A stretch of 64,000 bases of DNA from JBGPHT01 sp041484525 (GTDB lineage: Bacteria > Acidobacteriota > Terriglobia > Bryobacterales > Bryobacteraceae). The notes under the pieces were generated by a model. The model searched no databases and was not told the DNA's origin. It saw nothing but the letters and a program-made list of their open reading frames with translations. Positions 32,699-42,343 of this stretch are shown here, piece after piece. The position numbers were made by a program, and so were the translations under genes. The stretch lies in contig JBGPHT010000014.1 of NCBI GenBank assembly GCA_041484525.1, forward strand, positions 1 to 64,000, read 5' to 3'. The number at the start of each line of letters is the position of its first letter. Position 1 is the first letter of the stretch.

Positions 32699-34633
32699 AT
32701 GCGGGCACTTCGCCGGACCTGTTCACTGGTCGCTCTATCATTCGGTCTCCTCGCCGTAGCCGTTGCGCAAACACCTCCAATAGACCCTCAGAAAGTTCAG
32801 GACCAGCAGGACATGACCTGGGCAGACTACCTTCCCATCCCTGGTGTGGACTGGGCTGTGCCGTCGCTCGTGCCGTCCAAAAAGCAGTTCCGGGTCGCGC
32901 TGATCGCGGTGGATTTTCCGGACCAGCCCTTCGTGATCGTTCTGCCGAAACGCTCCGACCTTTTCGGCAACCCGCAGATCGATCCCGTTCCGCGCGCCAG
33001 TGTCCCGCAATTTTACGCCGACTTTTACAACAAGCCGGGACACATCAACCACGGGCACACCATCAACGGTTACTGGATGGAGCAGTCCCGCGGACAGGTA
33101 GGCATCGGCAAGATCGATGCGTACGGTCCTTACCGATTGCCGAAGAATCTGTTTCAGTACGGCCTGAATGAGTATCGACAGCACGACGGGGTTCCCAGTG
33201 GATTCATCGCCGACGGCCGGTTGGAACAGGACACTGATGCGCTATGGCGCGCGGATGCCGGAGATCTCCGGTCGAAATACGACATCATCATCCGAATCTA
33301 TGCCGGGTACGACGAGACCAGCGTGTGGCAGGAATTCGGCGAGATGAAGTTCCAGACGAAAGAGGACATTCCCGCCGAGTGGGGCAACCCCGATCCAACC
33401 AAGCCGCGGTGGGTGGTGACGCGTTACGTGCCCTGGACGAGTTGGAGAGCGGGCGCGCAGCAGTGGGGCCTCTCTTCGGTGCGCCAGAACGAGAGTTCCG
33501 GAACCATCACGCATGAGATTGTCCACTTCGCGTTCCGCGTCGGCGACAACAACAATAATCCGTACGAACCGCCGTATCCAAGAGCCGGGTCCGGCCCGTG
33601 GGACATCATGGATCGCGGTTCGTTCAACGGTCCCGGTGGGCCGCATCGGCGTTGGGTGGTGCCGGCGGCGGCGGGCGCGTCCATGCCGGCGGGGCTCATG
33701 CTGCGCAGCAAGACGCGGTTCGGATTTCTGAGCGAGACGAGTGTCTTGAAATTGAATCGCAGCGGCCTGGCACAGTCTGGATTGGCTATCGGGACGGTCA
33801 CCGCGCGCGCCGTCGAGCCCGGCCCGGGCCGGTTCGCCGGGATCACGGTCACGCTTGACGGTCCCGCTCCGCAGGATAAGACACCGCCGCAAGACTACGC
33901 CAGGAATCCTGTCTCAGCCGGCGACACGCTCTACAATTTCTATTCCATCGAGGTGGTACAGCGGATCGGCTACGATTCGTTCACGCCGGACAACGGTGTG
34001 CTGATTTCCAAGAATCTGAACGACGAGATCCGAAGATCCGGCTTCCATCCCTTTACCTGGGTGATCGATGCGCATCCGGAAGATATCAAAATGATCGACT
34101 TCAAGCGCCCCAACGGAGAACCTGTGATGCGCACCGTCGCGGATTACCGGCAATTGAACGATGCGTTATTCCATGCGGGTCTGAATTCCGGCAGCCAATA
34201 CGAATGGGAAGATACGCCGAACCGATTGCACTTTTACGTGGTCGATGTTCACAAGGACGCAAACGGTCTGTTGTCATACACCATCGGAGTGCAATCGCTG
34301 GACGGGGCCGGTCCGCAGAAGCGCGGCGTATCGCTCGCTGTGGCGAATCCCACGAATTGTACGTTTAAGCTGACAAACACGGGTGCGGCGGTCGAGCCAG
34401 CGGACGCGGCCGCTTCCCTCAACCACGACATCTACCGCTTGTCGGTTTCGACGGACGGGCACGGGTCGTCCGCGCAATTGCAGAACGCGCTGGCGGCGGT
34501 GAAATTCGGCGAGTCGAAGACGGTACCCGTGTTTATCCAGCGGGGCCGCCGCGCGTCGGGAACAGTGACTTTGAAAGCTGTGTCGGTCAGTGACCCGGCA
34601 AAGACCGCACAGGCCGCATGCGTCATCAAGTGA
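32699..34633 (+). CDS. Secreted M6-family-like metalloprotease
   Basis: ATG 32699 (preceded by TTG 32696) begins a signal peptide (MRALRRTCSLVALSFGLLAV AVAQ, 24 residues). The 644-residue protein has the M6 (immune inhibitor A-like) pattern: FRVALIAVDFPDQPF, GHTINGYWMEQSRGQVGI, and the zinc motif HEIVH (His272-His276) followed by RVGD, whose Asp may be the third ligand. WDIMDRGSFNGPGGPH after the zinc site contains the Met of the metzincin-like turn. A beta-rich C-terminus follows. Probably a degradative exoenzyme. Its last 8 nt overlap the convergent MmcQ-like gene. TAGACT 6 nt before the ATG suggests a leaderless message. Confidence 0.8.
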   Translation: MRALRRTCSLVALSFGLLAVAVAQTPPIDPQKVQDQQDMTWADYLPIPGVDWAVPSLVPSKKQFRVALIAVDFPDQPFVIVLPKRSDLFGNPQIDPVPRASVPQFYADFYNKPGHINHGHTINGYWMEQSRGQVGIGKIDAYGPYRLPKNLFQYGLNEYRQHDGVPSGFIADGRLEQDTDALWRADAGDLRSKYDIIIRIYAGYDETSVWQEFGEMKFQTKEDIPAEWGNPDPTKPRWVVTRYVPWTSWRAGAQQWGLSSVRQNESSGTITHEIVHFAFRVGDNNNNPYEPPYPRAGSGPWDIMDRGSFNGPGGPHRRWVVPAAAGASMPAGLMLRSKTRFGFLSETSVLKLNRSGLAQSGLAIGTVTARAVEPGPGRFAGITVTLDGPAPQDKTPPQDYARNPVSAGDTLYNFYSIEVVQRIGYDSFTPDNGVLISKNLNDEIRRSGFHPFTWVIDAHPEDIKMIDFKRPNGEPVMRTVADYRQLNDALFHAGLNSGSQYEWEDTPNRLHFYVVDVHKDANGLLSYTIGVQSLDGAGPQKRGVSLAVANPTNCTFKLTNTGAAVEPADAAASLNHDIYRLSVSTDGHGSSAQLQNALAAVKFGESKTVPVFIQRGRRASGTVTLKAVSVSDPAKTAQAACVIK

Positions 34634-34979
34634 TTCGCTTCCGGCGTTTCGGCGCCGCCTTCGACGCCGCGCGATACGCCATTTGCAGCAGATCGTGGAG
34701 CGCATCCGCGTGGACCTTGGAGAGCCGCACCAGCATCCACTCGTAATCGCGATAGTGATCGGTGATGTAGTAGATCTCGGGATCGGCAGCCATCAGCTCT
34801 TCACGCGTGTCGAACGGCGTCTTGATGACCAGCGAATCGGGATCCTCGCGCAGACGCGCGAACAGCTTTCCTTTCACTTTCAGCGCCGGTGTCCCGTACG
34901 ATGTGCCTTCCTCGACGCTCGGAAACGTGAGTCCGATTCGACGCACGGTCTCGTAAGTAATCGGCGCTGGTCCCTTCAC
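34626..34979 (-). CDS. MmcQ/YjbR-family small DNA-binding-like protein
   Basis: About 117 residues from GTG 34979, which starts just after the esterase stop; an ATG at 35006 would extend 24 nt into that gene. The MmcQ/YjbR pattern is present: VRRIGLTFPSVEEGTSYGTPALKVKGKLFARL, then DSLVIKTPFDTREELMAADPEIYYITDHYRDYEWMLVRL in successive segments, and a basic tail (KAAPKRRKR). The fold is CyaY-like; the cellular role is unknown. It follows the tannase-family gene on the same strand and may share its transcript. Confidence 0.85.
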   Translation of the reverse strand: MKGPAPITYETVRRIGLTFPSVEEGTSYGTPALKVKGKLFARLREDPDSLVIKTPFDTREELMAADPEIYYITDHYRDYEWMLVRLSKVHADALHDLLQMAYRAASKAAPKRRKRIT

Positions 34980-34981
34980 GG

Positions 34982-36475
34982 CTATTTGGAATCCCCGCTC
35001 CGGCACACGAAATTCGCTTCGTCATCCGTACTTCCCGTACCTTTGTAGACGGCGATCTGCGGATACGGGCACAGGGGGCGGGTGCGGTCCACCTTGCCGT
35101 TGCGAACGCGGGAGGCGACGATCCGGTCGGGCGCCTTCTTCGCCTCGACCCATTGCTCGAGCGCGGCCGGCATGTCGAACGAGCTCGTCCCTTCGCCGCC
35201 GCCGCAATGGCCCATGCCGGGAACCATGAACAGGCGGTAGGAGTCGCGCACTTTGCGGTCGCCCCCCAGCGTGTCCAGCACGGAGTCATGGTAAGCCACG
35301 CTGTTGCCGGGCGAAATCTGCGGATCGCTCCAGCCGTGATACTGGATGAGCTTGCCGCCGTGAGCGAAGAATGGTTTCAGGTTCGGATCGGTGGCGTTGA
35401 TGCGGGAGCCGTCCAGTTTTTCCGCGCGCGCAATATCCCTATCAAAATCGAGAGTCCGGAAATCCCAGTCGGGTTTCTCGAAAACCACATACTTGAAATA
35501 GCCCAGCCCGATACTCAGCGGTTGGGGACCGCCCCACGTGGACCATCCCAGCTCGCTGCCGCGCGTCAGGCCGGAATAGAGCGGCTGTTTGGTGCGCGGA
35601 TTTATGGAGGGACTGTAGATCTTGCGGGCGGCTTCCACTTGCGGCGCAGTCAAGCAATCGGGGCCATCAGCGTCCTTGCATGCCAGAACCTGGGGATCGA
35701 ACTTGCAGCGCACAGGGTCTTCGAGCACGCCATCTTCAACTCCGTCTAGAGCGTCGCACGCTGCCAGGACGGCCTTGTGGATGACGGTGTACTTGGCCGG
35801 CGGAATGTAGCTCGCTTCGTCATTGTGAACGGCCTGCGCCACCCAGATGGATTGCGCCGCACGGCCCGTCCAGTTAGCGGCGGGAGCGCCGGCGACGATC
35901 CCGTCGAAATCTTCGGGATAGCGCTGCGCTTCCTTCAGGGCCTGTTTGCCGCCAGCCGAGCAGCCGTTCCAATACGCGAGGCGAGGCCCGTTGCCGTAAT
36001 AGGCCGCGACGATCGTCTTGGCTTTGACCGTCATCTCGTGTTCTGAGCGGTAAGCGTAGTCGATGAGTTTTTCGGGGTGGCCCAGGGCGAAACTGGCACT
36101 ACCGCCGGCGTGGCCGGTGTCGGTAGAACTGGTGGCGTAGTGACGGCGCACAGCGTCGGCCATGGCGTTGTAGTTGATTGAGCCCGACCAGCCGCCATTT
36201 CCGACAGCCATGTATTTGCCGTTCCAGCCGGACTCCGGCAGCCATACTTCGATTTTGATATCGGAGTCGCTGGTGGGCGTGAGCGTGGCAGCAACCCGGC
36301 AGAGCGGGTTGGCGTTGGGGACGGAAAGCTCCCCGGGCGTAGTCAACTGGCCGAGGAATTTATGCTCGGCCAGGGTGATCGTGGCGTCAGGCAACGACAG
36401 CTTGGCGAGGCTTTCGCAAGAAGCCGCGAGGGCCGGTAGTGCGCATGCGATAACAAGTGGGATGGCGCGGAACAT
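34982..36475 (-). CDS. Secreted tannase/feruloyl-esterase-family hydrolase
   Basis: A 497-residue protein with signal peptide (MFRAIPLVIACALPALAAS). The nucleophile elbow GCSAGGKQ puts the catalytic Ser at 173. GWNGKYMAVGNGGWSG and STDTGHAGG are typical of the family, and GMGHCGGGEG near residue 440 holds the catalytic His. Cysteines beside the Ser and His form the expected linking disulfide. The enzyme should hydrolyse esters of plant aromatic acids such as gallate or ferulate, fitting a soil organism. A TATCTT box lies 10 nt before the start codon. Confidence 0.9.
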   Translation of the reverse strand: MFRAIPLVIACALPALAASCESLAKLSLPDATITLAEHKFLGQLTTPGELSVPNANPLCRVAATLTPTSDSDIKIEVWLPESGWNGKYMAVGNGGWSGSINYNAMADAVRRHYATSSTDTGHAGGSASFALGHPEKLIDYAYRSEHEMTVKAKTIVAAYYGNGPRLAYWNGCSAGGKQALKEAQRYPEDFDGIVAGAPAANWTGRAAQSIWVAQAVHNDEASYIPPAKYTVIHKAVLAACDALDGVEDGVLEDPVRCKFDPQVLACKDADGPDCLTAPQVEAARKIYSPSINPRTKQPLYSGLTRGSELGWSTWGGPQPLSIGLGYFKYVVFEKPDWDFRTLDFDRDIARAEKLDGSRINATDPNLKPFFAHGGKLIQYHGWSDPQISPGNSVAYHDSVLDTLGGDRKVRDSYRLFMVPGMGHCGGGEGTSSFDMPAALEQWVEAKKAPDRIVASRVRNGKVDRTRPLCPYPQIAVYKGTGSTDDEANFVCRSGDSK

Positions 36476-36511
36476 ACCACGAATAAAGATAGCAAGTGCG
36501 GCGCGGCGCGG

Positions 36512-37747
36512 CTAGGAGCGTCCTACGGCCAGCCGATAGCCGCGACGAGCGGTCTTCACCACAGACGGGAGATTGAAGCTGATCTTCTCCCGGACCGTGC
36601 GCCGACGGCCCCTCTCATATTCCGCCGTGGCCCGGATGGCTGCTGCCTTTTCGAGCAGCGGCGCATTTTCCAGAAGCCCGCCGAGCGGCGCCGCGTTCGC
36701 TTCCCAATCGAAGTGCCGCCGCGCGTACTCGCGGGCAGCCTTCTTGGCTGCCGCCACGTCGCGCGTACTCCAGCGTATGATTTCTTCGGCTAACGCATCG
36801 GCGTCGGGCTCTACAAACGGATGGAAAGATCGCTCCGTCTTATAGACGCGGGTGCAGCCGATCAACGATCCATTCTCCGGCGTGACGAACTCATTCCAAG
36901 GAGCGTGGTCCGCCGTAATCACAGGAAGGGCGCAGGCGTTCGCCTCGGCAATGGTCAGGCCCATACCATCGAACCGCGCCGGGTACAAACAGATATCTCC
37001 GAACGCGTAAACCTCCCGCGGGTTCACAAACGAATGTTCAATGACCTCCACCCGATCGCGGCCCAGGAGGTCTTTCAGCAATCCGGCGGTACGCGGGTCC
37101 CTCCACCCGTATTCGAGCAGTGGACGCTGCGAATGAATCACCAGCTTCGTATTCTCGATGCCGTGCTCGATCGCTTTCGAGTATGCTGCCAACACCACGT
37201 CCGTTCCCTTACGGTCCGGATTCATGCCGGCGGAATTGAGAAAGACCACCTGACCGTCCCGCACCGGCCGGCTCGACGGCTCCGCACCCAAGTCAATCGC
37301 CGTACCCCAGGGAATAAAGCAGAGATTGCGGTGCTTGGGGAACGTGTCCCGATGCTGCCGCGAGTGCGCGATCAGGACGTCGTAAAGCTCGAAAAGTGGA
37401 ATCTCCTGCTCTCGATACTCCACCAGATATGCCGCGGTGCGGACCTTGCGGCGAGCGCACAAAATCACCGGTTCCCACCACCACTGCTCATTGAAGACCA
37501 CCAGGTCGATGCGATTCGCCGTGAGCCACCCGTCGAAGTCATCCAGATCGACCGACGTGGCATCCGGGTAGACCGGCTCGGCGCCATACGTGACAATCGG
37601 CGATTGCCAAAGCGGATCGCCAGCCGTGGTTCCCTCGCCGCGCGCGTAAATGAAAACCTTGTGCTCACGATCGAGCGCCTGCACATACTGCTTGCTGACA
37701 TAGGCCGCGCCGCGCGCGCACCAAGCCGTGACGATTCCGACGTTCAT
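36512..37747 (-). CDS. Family-4-type glycosyltransferase
   Basis: ATG 37747 overlaps the stop of the flippase gene (TGATG). The open frame extends much further 5', but only as a shadow of that gene. The 411-residue product has a two-domain GT-B layout, with NVGIVTAWCARGAAYVSKQY at the N-terminus, GMNPDRKGTDVVLAAY at the domain junction, and RFDGMGLTIAEANACALPVI near 290, the E-x7-E-type nucleotide-sugar site. It lacks membrane segments and probably acts at the cytoplasmic face, building the glycan that the neighbouring flippase exports. Confidence 0.85.
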   Translation of the reverse strand: MNVGIVTAWCARGAAYVSKQYVQALDREHKVFIYARGEGTTAGDPLWQSPIVTYGAEPVYPDATSVDLDDFDGWLTANRIDLVVFNEQWWWEPVILCARRKVRTAAYLVEYREQEIPLFELYDVLIAHSRQHRDTFPKHRNLCFIPWGTAIDLGAEPSSRPVRDGQVVFLNSAGMNPDRKGTDVVLAAYSKAIEHGIENTKLVIHSQRPLLEYGWRDPRTAGLLKDLLGRDRVEVIEHSFVNPREVYAFGDICLYPARFDGMGLTIAEANACALPVITADHAPWNEFVTPENGSLIGCTRVYKTERSFHPFVEPDADALAEEIIRWSTRDVAAAKKAAREYARRHFDWEANAAPLGGLLENAPLLEKAAAIRATAEYERGRRRTVREKISFNLPSVVKTARRGYRLAVGRS

Positions 37748-39276
37748 CAGGGCTTCGGCCCTTTCCGGAACCCTTTGCCCAGGACGTTGACGAGATCTTC
37801 GAGAGCAGCGCGGCAGAGCAGCATCGCGAAGCCGAGATACGAAGCCGTGCCGATCGCGATCGAACTGACCGTGAGGAGCGGGACCGACGTAACGTGGAGA
37901 GCGTTCATCCCGAGACGCCAGAGTCCGACGACGGCAGCCATCCCTAGTCCGGCGAGGAGGACCGGTAGCAGCGCGCGCCAGTACGTCCACATCGAAAGCT
38001 GCGCGGCGTTCAGGAACACTTTCAGAGCCACGAACTGGAGCAGGGAGCCGGCCACGCAGGCGATTGCGACCCCCATGGTTCCCCAGCGAGAGCCAATCAG
38101 AAAGCATCCGAAATACACGCACGCGGAGTAGATGCCCAACTTGAGCATCATCCCTGTCTGCCCCTTGGCGATCAGCACCGGCCCCGCGGCCGCCACCGCG
38201 GCCTGCACCAGTCCCGCCACCGCGAGTACCGCCAGCAATGGCGCCGCCGCGCCCCACTTCGGTCCGAGTGCCACCGCGACCACTAAGTCGGCGGTCACCA
38301 TCATGCCCAGCATCATGGGGAAGATGACCACCGCCATCGAGGTAGCGATCCGCAGTGTGCCGGCGCGAAACCGTTCGATATCGTCCTGTACTCTGGCGAG
38401 CGGCGACAGCAGCACATTGCTTACCGTTGACGTGACCAGTTGCTGCGGGTAAAACATCAGCGAATACGCGTTCTGGTAGTAGCCCAGGGCGGCGGATCCG
38501 AGCGAGTGGCCGATGATCAGGTTGTCGCCGTTGCGCGCGAAGTAATTCACGATGCCGAACCCGGAGAGATTGAGGCCGAAATTCGACACCGCGCGGAAAT
38601 GAGACCAGCGCATGATCGGCGCCGGCCGGAAAGGATGCAGGGTCCACATCAGCAGCGAATCCACCGTGCGCGAGACCAGCAGCGAACCGACCAGGCTCCA
38701 CACGCCGAAGCCACGCACTGCCATGACCACCGCCACTACCAGCCCGGAAACGCTCGAAGCGATTCCGGCGATGGTCGGTCTGCGCAGCTTCATACTGCGG
38801 TAGAAGAGCGCGTGTTGGATGTTGCCCAGCGCGCTGATGGTGAATGTCCATGCCATGGCGGAAAGCACGGGTCCCACGGTCGGCTCGTGGAAAAATGCGG
38901 CCGCCAGGGGAGCGCACAGAATGAGCAGGAGCGTCAGGAACAGCCCGATCGCCATGTTGTACCAGAACAGGCTGGAGGCCATTTCGTCGTCCAACGCCGT
39001 CCGCTGCACGATGGCACCGGGAATGCCGAACTGCCCGAACGTGTTCGCAAAGTTCACGAACATCGCGGCCATTCCGAGCAATCCGTAAACCGCGGGAGCG
39101 AGCAGCCGCGCCAGGACCGCGGTCGACAGGAATTGGGTGAGCTGCTGCCCGCCCCTCGCGAGCGCCTCCCACCAAAAACTTCCGGCCGCCTGTTCCGTAA
39201 GGCTGGTCAGGGGCTCGATGGCCGGGGTTTTGGATCCGGAACTCGTGGGCATTGGAACAGTAGGCCTGATTGTCAT
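37747..39276 (-). CDS. Wzx/MOP-type lipopolysaccharide flippase
   Basis: I placed the start at ATG 39276 (MTIRPTVPMPT); a later ATG at 39252 is possible, and the frame upstream is non-coding shadow. About 509 residues with 12-14 membrane segments. The region WEALARGGQQLTQFLSTAVLARLLAP is the typical N-terminus of WzxC/TuaB-like polysaccharide transporters, with FGQFGIPGAIVQR and LGYYQNAYSLMFYPQQL further along. It should flip lipid-linked oligosaccharide across the inner membrane. It is co-transcribed with the glycosyltransferase that overlaps its stop. Confidence 0.88.
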   Translation of the reverse strand: MTIRPTVPMPTSSGSKTPAIEPLTSLTEQAAGSFWWEALARGGQQLTQFLSTAVLARLLAPAVYGLLGMAAMFVNFANTFGQFGIPGAIVQRTALDDEMASSLFWYNMAIGLFLTLLLILCAPLAAAFFHEPTVGPVLSAMAWTFTISALGNIQHALFYRSMKLRRPTIAGIASSVSGLVVAVVMAVRGFGVWSLVGSLLVSRTVDSLLMWTLHPFRPAPIMRWSHFRAVSNFGLNLSGFGIVNYFARNGDNLIIGHSLGSAALGYYQNAYSLMFYPQQLVTSTVSNVLLSPLARVQDDIERFRAGTLRIATSMAVVIFPMMLGMMVTADLVVAVALGPKWGAAAPLLAVLAVAGLVQAAVAAAGPVLIAKGQTGMMLKLGIYSACVYFGCFLIGSRWGTMGVAIACVAGSLLQFVALKVFLNAAQLSMWTYWRALLPVLLAGLGMAAVVGLWRLGMNALHVTSVPLLTVSSIAIGTASYLGFAMLLCRAALEDLVNVLGKGFRKGPKP

Positions 39277-39372
39277 CTTACAGAGGATCGTGCGAGCGGC
39301 GCTATGTGCGCTCCGCGACGTTGTTCGTTGACATCGTTTGCTAGACTCGTAAAGTTGGTTGCACGCTAGGTC

Positions 39373-41022
39373 ATGTCTACTCCCCATCCTCTTGCCGGCG
39401 CAGCCGAGGAGGCGGCCAGCCCGCAGGCGCAGCGCTGCCTCGACTGGTTTGCGGGACCGGCGCGACCCTGGCATCACGTGATCTTCGCGGCGGCGCTGGC
39501 AGGCATGATCCTTGCCGCTTGCCTGACCGGCGCAGTGCCGGCTCGCGGACATCCGTCCGACATGTTGTTCTTCGTCGACGGCGCCTGGCGGACGCTCTCC
39601 GGACAGCGCCCGCATGTGGATTTCGTCAGCACCTGGGGCCCCTTCACCTACCTGGCGCTGGCAGCCGGATTCAAGCTGGCGGGCGGGACTTTGGACGGCG
39701 TCGGTTTCGCCAACGCCATCGTGGGGTTGATGCTCGGCATCTGGGCGTATTGGATTCTGCTGAAGCGAACGCCGGCGTGGGTAGCGGTGTTCGGCGGCGC
39801 CATGCTCACCGCCCTCACAGTGTCCCCGGTTTCGCTCGGCTATTCTTTCGAACTCACCAGCCAGGCGATGTTTTACAACCGCCACGGCTTCGCTCTCACC
39901 GCGATCGTGATCGTCGAGTGCTTTCCCATGCGCGAGAATCTGCGGGAGCGCGGTTTTTGGGATGGCGTCTCGAGCGGCGCAGCCTGTGCACTGCTGTTCT
40001 TTCTGAAGGCCAGTTACTTCGGCGTCGCCGCGGTGCTGATCGCGTTGTCGCTGGTTTGGATGGGAAGGCTGGAGCGGCGGCGCGCGGCGGGCATTGCGGC
40101 GGGGTTCGCGGTGTGCGCTCTCCCGATGCTTGCCTACGTGCACTTCGATCTACGGGCGATGCTCTCCGATCTCCGCATGGCGGCGCATGCGCGCTCCAGG
40201 CCGCTTTCTCTGTTGCCCCTGGCCCATCTCTTCTTTCATGACATTTCGACGCTGGTGATTCTGGCCGCTCTGGGTGCCGTCGCGGGGATTTCCGGGCGCG
40301 GCGCTTCGTTTTTCCACCGATGGAAATACGTCGCGCTAGTCCCGATCGTCTTCACCGGAGGCATTCTGCTCTTGAGCACGAACGCCCAACCCGAGCGGGT
40401 GCCGCTCAACGAAACCATGGCCTTGTTGTTCGCAGGAGTAATTCTTTCCGGAGCGCTGCGACTCCCCGCGCCGGCGTCCCTCTCGCTGGCGGCGGTCGCG
40501 CTGGGCCTGCTCGTCTACCCGGTCAGCAACGACTTCCTGGGTGTCCTGGACGGCGTCAAGCTGAAGCGTCGTCATTCCATGGAGCAGGCTTACATCGCTC
40601 ATGTGCGCGGCTTCGAGCCGTACGTCATGTTGGACGAATACGCGAACACCGACAGCCCGAACACCGGCCGGTTCATCAAACCATATATGGAAGACGGGGT
40701 CGAACTCTTGAAGCGGGAATCGAAACCGGGCGAAAAGGTCACCACCTTTGACGTGTACAATCCGTTTTCATACGCGTCGGGAACCGTCCCGCCGTCGGGC
40801 GGATTGATCGCGGCAGTCTTTGACTATACGTTCAACGAGCAGTATCATCCGTCCGCCGACGTTTTCTTCGGCAATGCCGGCCTGGTAATGTTCCCGAAGA
40901 CCGCGGTTGCGTACAAGGTCTACTCCGACGGCCTGTACAAAGTGTACGGGGCGGAGTTGACGCGGCGCTTTACGGTCGCAGCCGAGTCGCCGCGCTGGTT
41001 GTTGTACCGCCGCAACCGGTAA
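39373..41022 (+). CDS. Polytopic membrane protein, possible GT-C-type glycosyltransferase
   Basis: A 549-residue protein with about 10 hydrophobic segments between residues 35 and 400 and a soluble C-terminal part of about 150 residues. The first outer loop has DMLFFVDGAWRTLSGQRPHVDFVSTWGPF, with acidic and aromatic residues placed as in GT-C glycosyltransferases such as ArnT/PMT relatives. The C-terminal segment FDVYNPFSYASGTVPPSGG is reminiscent of the same proteins. I cannot name a family with certainty. It is divergent from the flippase operon across about 100 bp. Confidence 0.6.
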   Translation: MSTPHPLAGAAEEAASPQAQRCLDWFAGPARPWHHVIFAAALAGMILAACLTGAVPARGHPSDMLFFVDGAWRTLSGQRPHVDFVSTWGPFTYLALAAGFKLAGGTLDGVGFANAIVGLMLGIWAYWILLKRTPAWVAVFGGAMLTALTVSPVSLGYSFELTSQAMFYNRHGFALTAIVIVECFPMRENLRERGFWDGVSSGAACALLFFLKASYFGVAAVLIALSLVWMGRLERRRAAGIAAGFAVCALPMLAYVHFDLRAMLSDLRMAAHARSRPLSLLPLAHLFFHDISTLVILAALGAVAGISGRGASFFHRWKYVALVPIVFTGGILLLSTNAQPERVPLNETMALLFAGVILSGALRLPAPASLSLAAVALGLLVYPVSNDFLGVLDGVKLKRRHSMEQAYIAHVRGFEPYVMLDEYANTDSPNTGRFIKPYMEDGVELLKRESKPGEKVTTFDVYNPFSYASGTVPPSGGLIAAVFDYTFNEQYHPSADVFFGNAGLVMFPKTAVAYKVYSDGLYKVYGAELTRRFTVAAESPRWLLYRRNR

Positions 41023-41035
41023 CTCTTAGCCATCC

Positions 41036-42343
41036 TTATTGGTTCGCTACCCCCGCAGCTAAGGCATAAAGATTCGTTCCATCCGACTGGAAGCCCTGCG
41101 CGGAACATGTACTGAGGGTAGAGCCGACGGTCATGCCGCCCTTGACATTCGTCGGCCACACAAACGTGCGGCTGCCGGTGGCGTCCTGGCAGATGAGGAA
41201 CGTGGTGCGCTGTCCGGCGATCAGATTCGTCGCCGTGCTGCTGGTGACGTTGGCGGTTAGAGTAATCTTCTGAACGTTCCCCAAGAGCATGTTGAACGCC
41301 GGTGTCGCGCTAAACGTCAGGATATTGACCGTGTCTGCCACCGCGCCCATGAAAGTGACCCGATTGTTCGCCTCCTCTACCGCCATCCAAATGGTGCCGA
41401 GGGTGGAATTCACTCCCCAGAACGCCGCGCTTCCCTGCGTGTAACGCCATTCGAATTTGTTGCTGCCTACATACTGAAAGAAGACTGAGGCCGTCGTGCT
41501 CGATCCGGCGCCATTGATAAAGATGTGCGTCGTACCGGAGGCATTGCCCCACGTCAAATCATTCCCCGAGACCGTGAGCGGATTCGTCGTCGTCGGCGCC
41601 GCGCCCGCACCTCCTCCGAAGACCGCCTTGCCGCTCGCCAGCAACGCGGAACTCGTGATCGCGGTGGTTCCGGAGTAGTACGGCACTCCGCCTGAGGTGC
41701 CCACCCCAAGACCCGTGCCGCCCTGCGCGACCGTCACTGGCGTGGCCGATGTCAGCACCGTTCCCGTCGAATCCGGGAACGTGATGGTTCGCGCGCCGGT
41801 CGGTGTGCCGGTCAGCTTGTGATACGTCGTGCCGTATGTCCCCGATCCGTAGAAGTAGAGGTCCCGCGCAGGCTTCGCGGTCGATCCCGCATCCACACCC
41901 GATTGAAACAGCAGCGCCGTGTTCACACTCACGGACGCGAGATTGCTGAGCGCCTGGTTCGCCCCACTTACGCCCCCGTAAGCATGGAATGTGTTGGTGC
42001 CGTCGCAGATATAAAGCTTGAAGGTGTCGGTGGCTTCGTACATCTGGCCGAGCACGCAGGTGCCCGGGAGGCTGGCATCGACGCCTTGCAGCCAATACGG
42101 AAAAGCCGACCACACATTAGTCGCCGTGCAGAGCTTCAGCAGGCCGGTGGTGGTGTTGTAGAACGTCTCATGCTTGGTCGCATTGCAGGTTCCCGGATCG
42201 GATGAACCGGTTCGGTTCGGCGCCGTCAAACTGGCGCCCGAAGTATCCAGCGGACCCAGGAAGGTCCGGCCGCCGTTTACGGTCGTTTGCGCCAGCAGCG
42301 CGATGGCAAGGATGTTCCAGACGATGAAGATCTTCACTAACAT
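41036..42343 (-). CDS. Secreted Gly/Thr/Ser-rich protein with tail-fibre-like QGGTG motif
   Basis: I chose the ATG at 42343 (MLVKIFIVWNILAIALLAQ, a signal peptide) because GGAG lies upstream; a further ATG at 42394 precedes the signal. The 435-residue product is rich in Gly, Thr and Ser. It has TVAQGGTGLGVGTSGGVPYY, a motif repeated in phage tail fibres and similar trimeric fibres, then DLTWGNASGTTHIFINGAG and a C-terminal beta-rich region ending FQSDGTNLYALAAG. Probably a secreted fibre-like or adhesive protein of phage-fibre ancestry. There is no phage gene nearby. Confidence 0.65.
   Translation of the reverse strand: MLVKIFIVWNILAIALLAQTTVNGGRTFLGPLDTSGASLTAPNRTGSSDPGTCNATKHETFYNTTTGLLKLCTATNVWSAFPYWLQGVDASLPGTCVLGQMYEATDTFKLYICDGTNTFHAYGGVSGANQALSNLASVSVNTALLFQSGVDAGSTAKPARDLYFYGSGTYGTTYHKLTGTPTGARTITFPDSTGTVLTSATPVTVAQGGTGLGVGTSGGVPYYSGTTAITSSALLASGKAVFGGGAGAAPTTTNPLTVSGNDLTWGNASGTTHIFINGAGSSTTASVFFQYVGSNKFEWRYTQGSAAFWGVNSTLGTIWMAVEEANNRVTFMGAVADTVNILTFSATPAFNMLLGNVQKITLTANVTSSTATNLIAGQRTTFLICQDATGSRTFVWPTNVKGGMTVGSTLSTCSAQGFQSDGTNLYALAAGVANQ

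Noticed and set aside
37748..39175. 5' extension of the family-4 glycosyltransferase frame
   Set aside because: This part is the out-of-frame reading of the flippase gene; the true start is ATG 37747 overlapping the flippase stop.
39277..40143. 5' extension of the flippase frame
   Set aside because: Antisense to the membrane protein at 39373-41022 and not hydrophobic; the flippase begins at ATG 39276.
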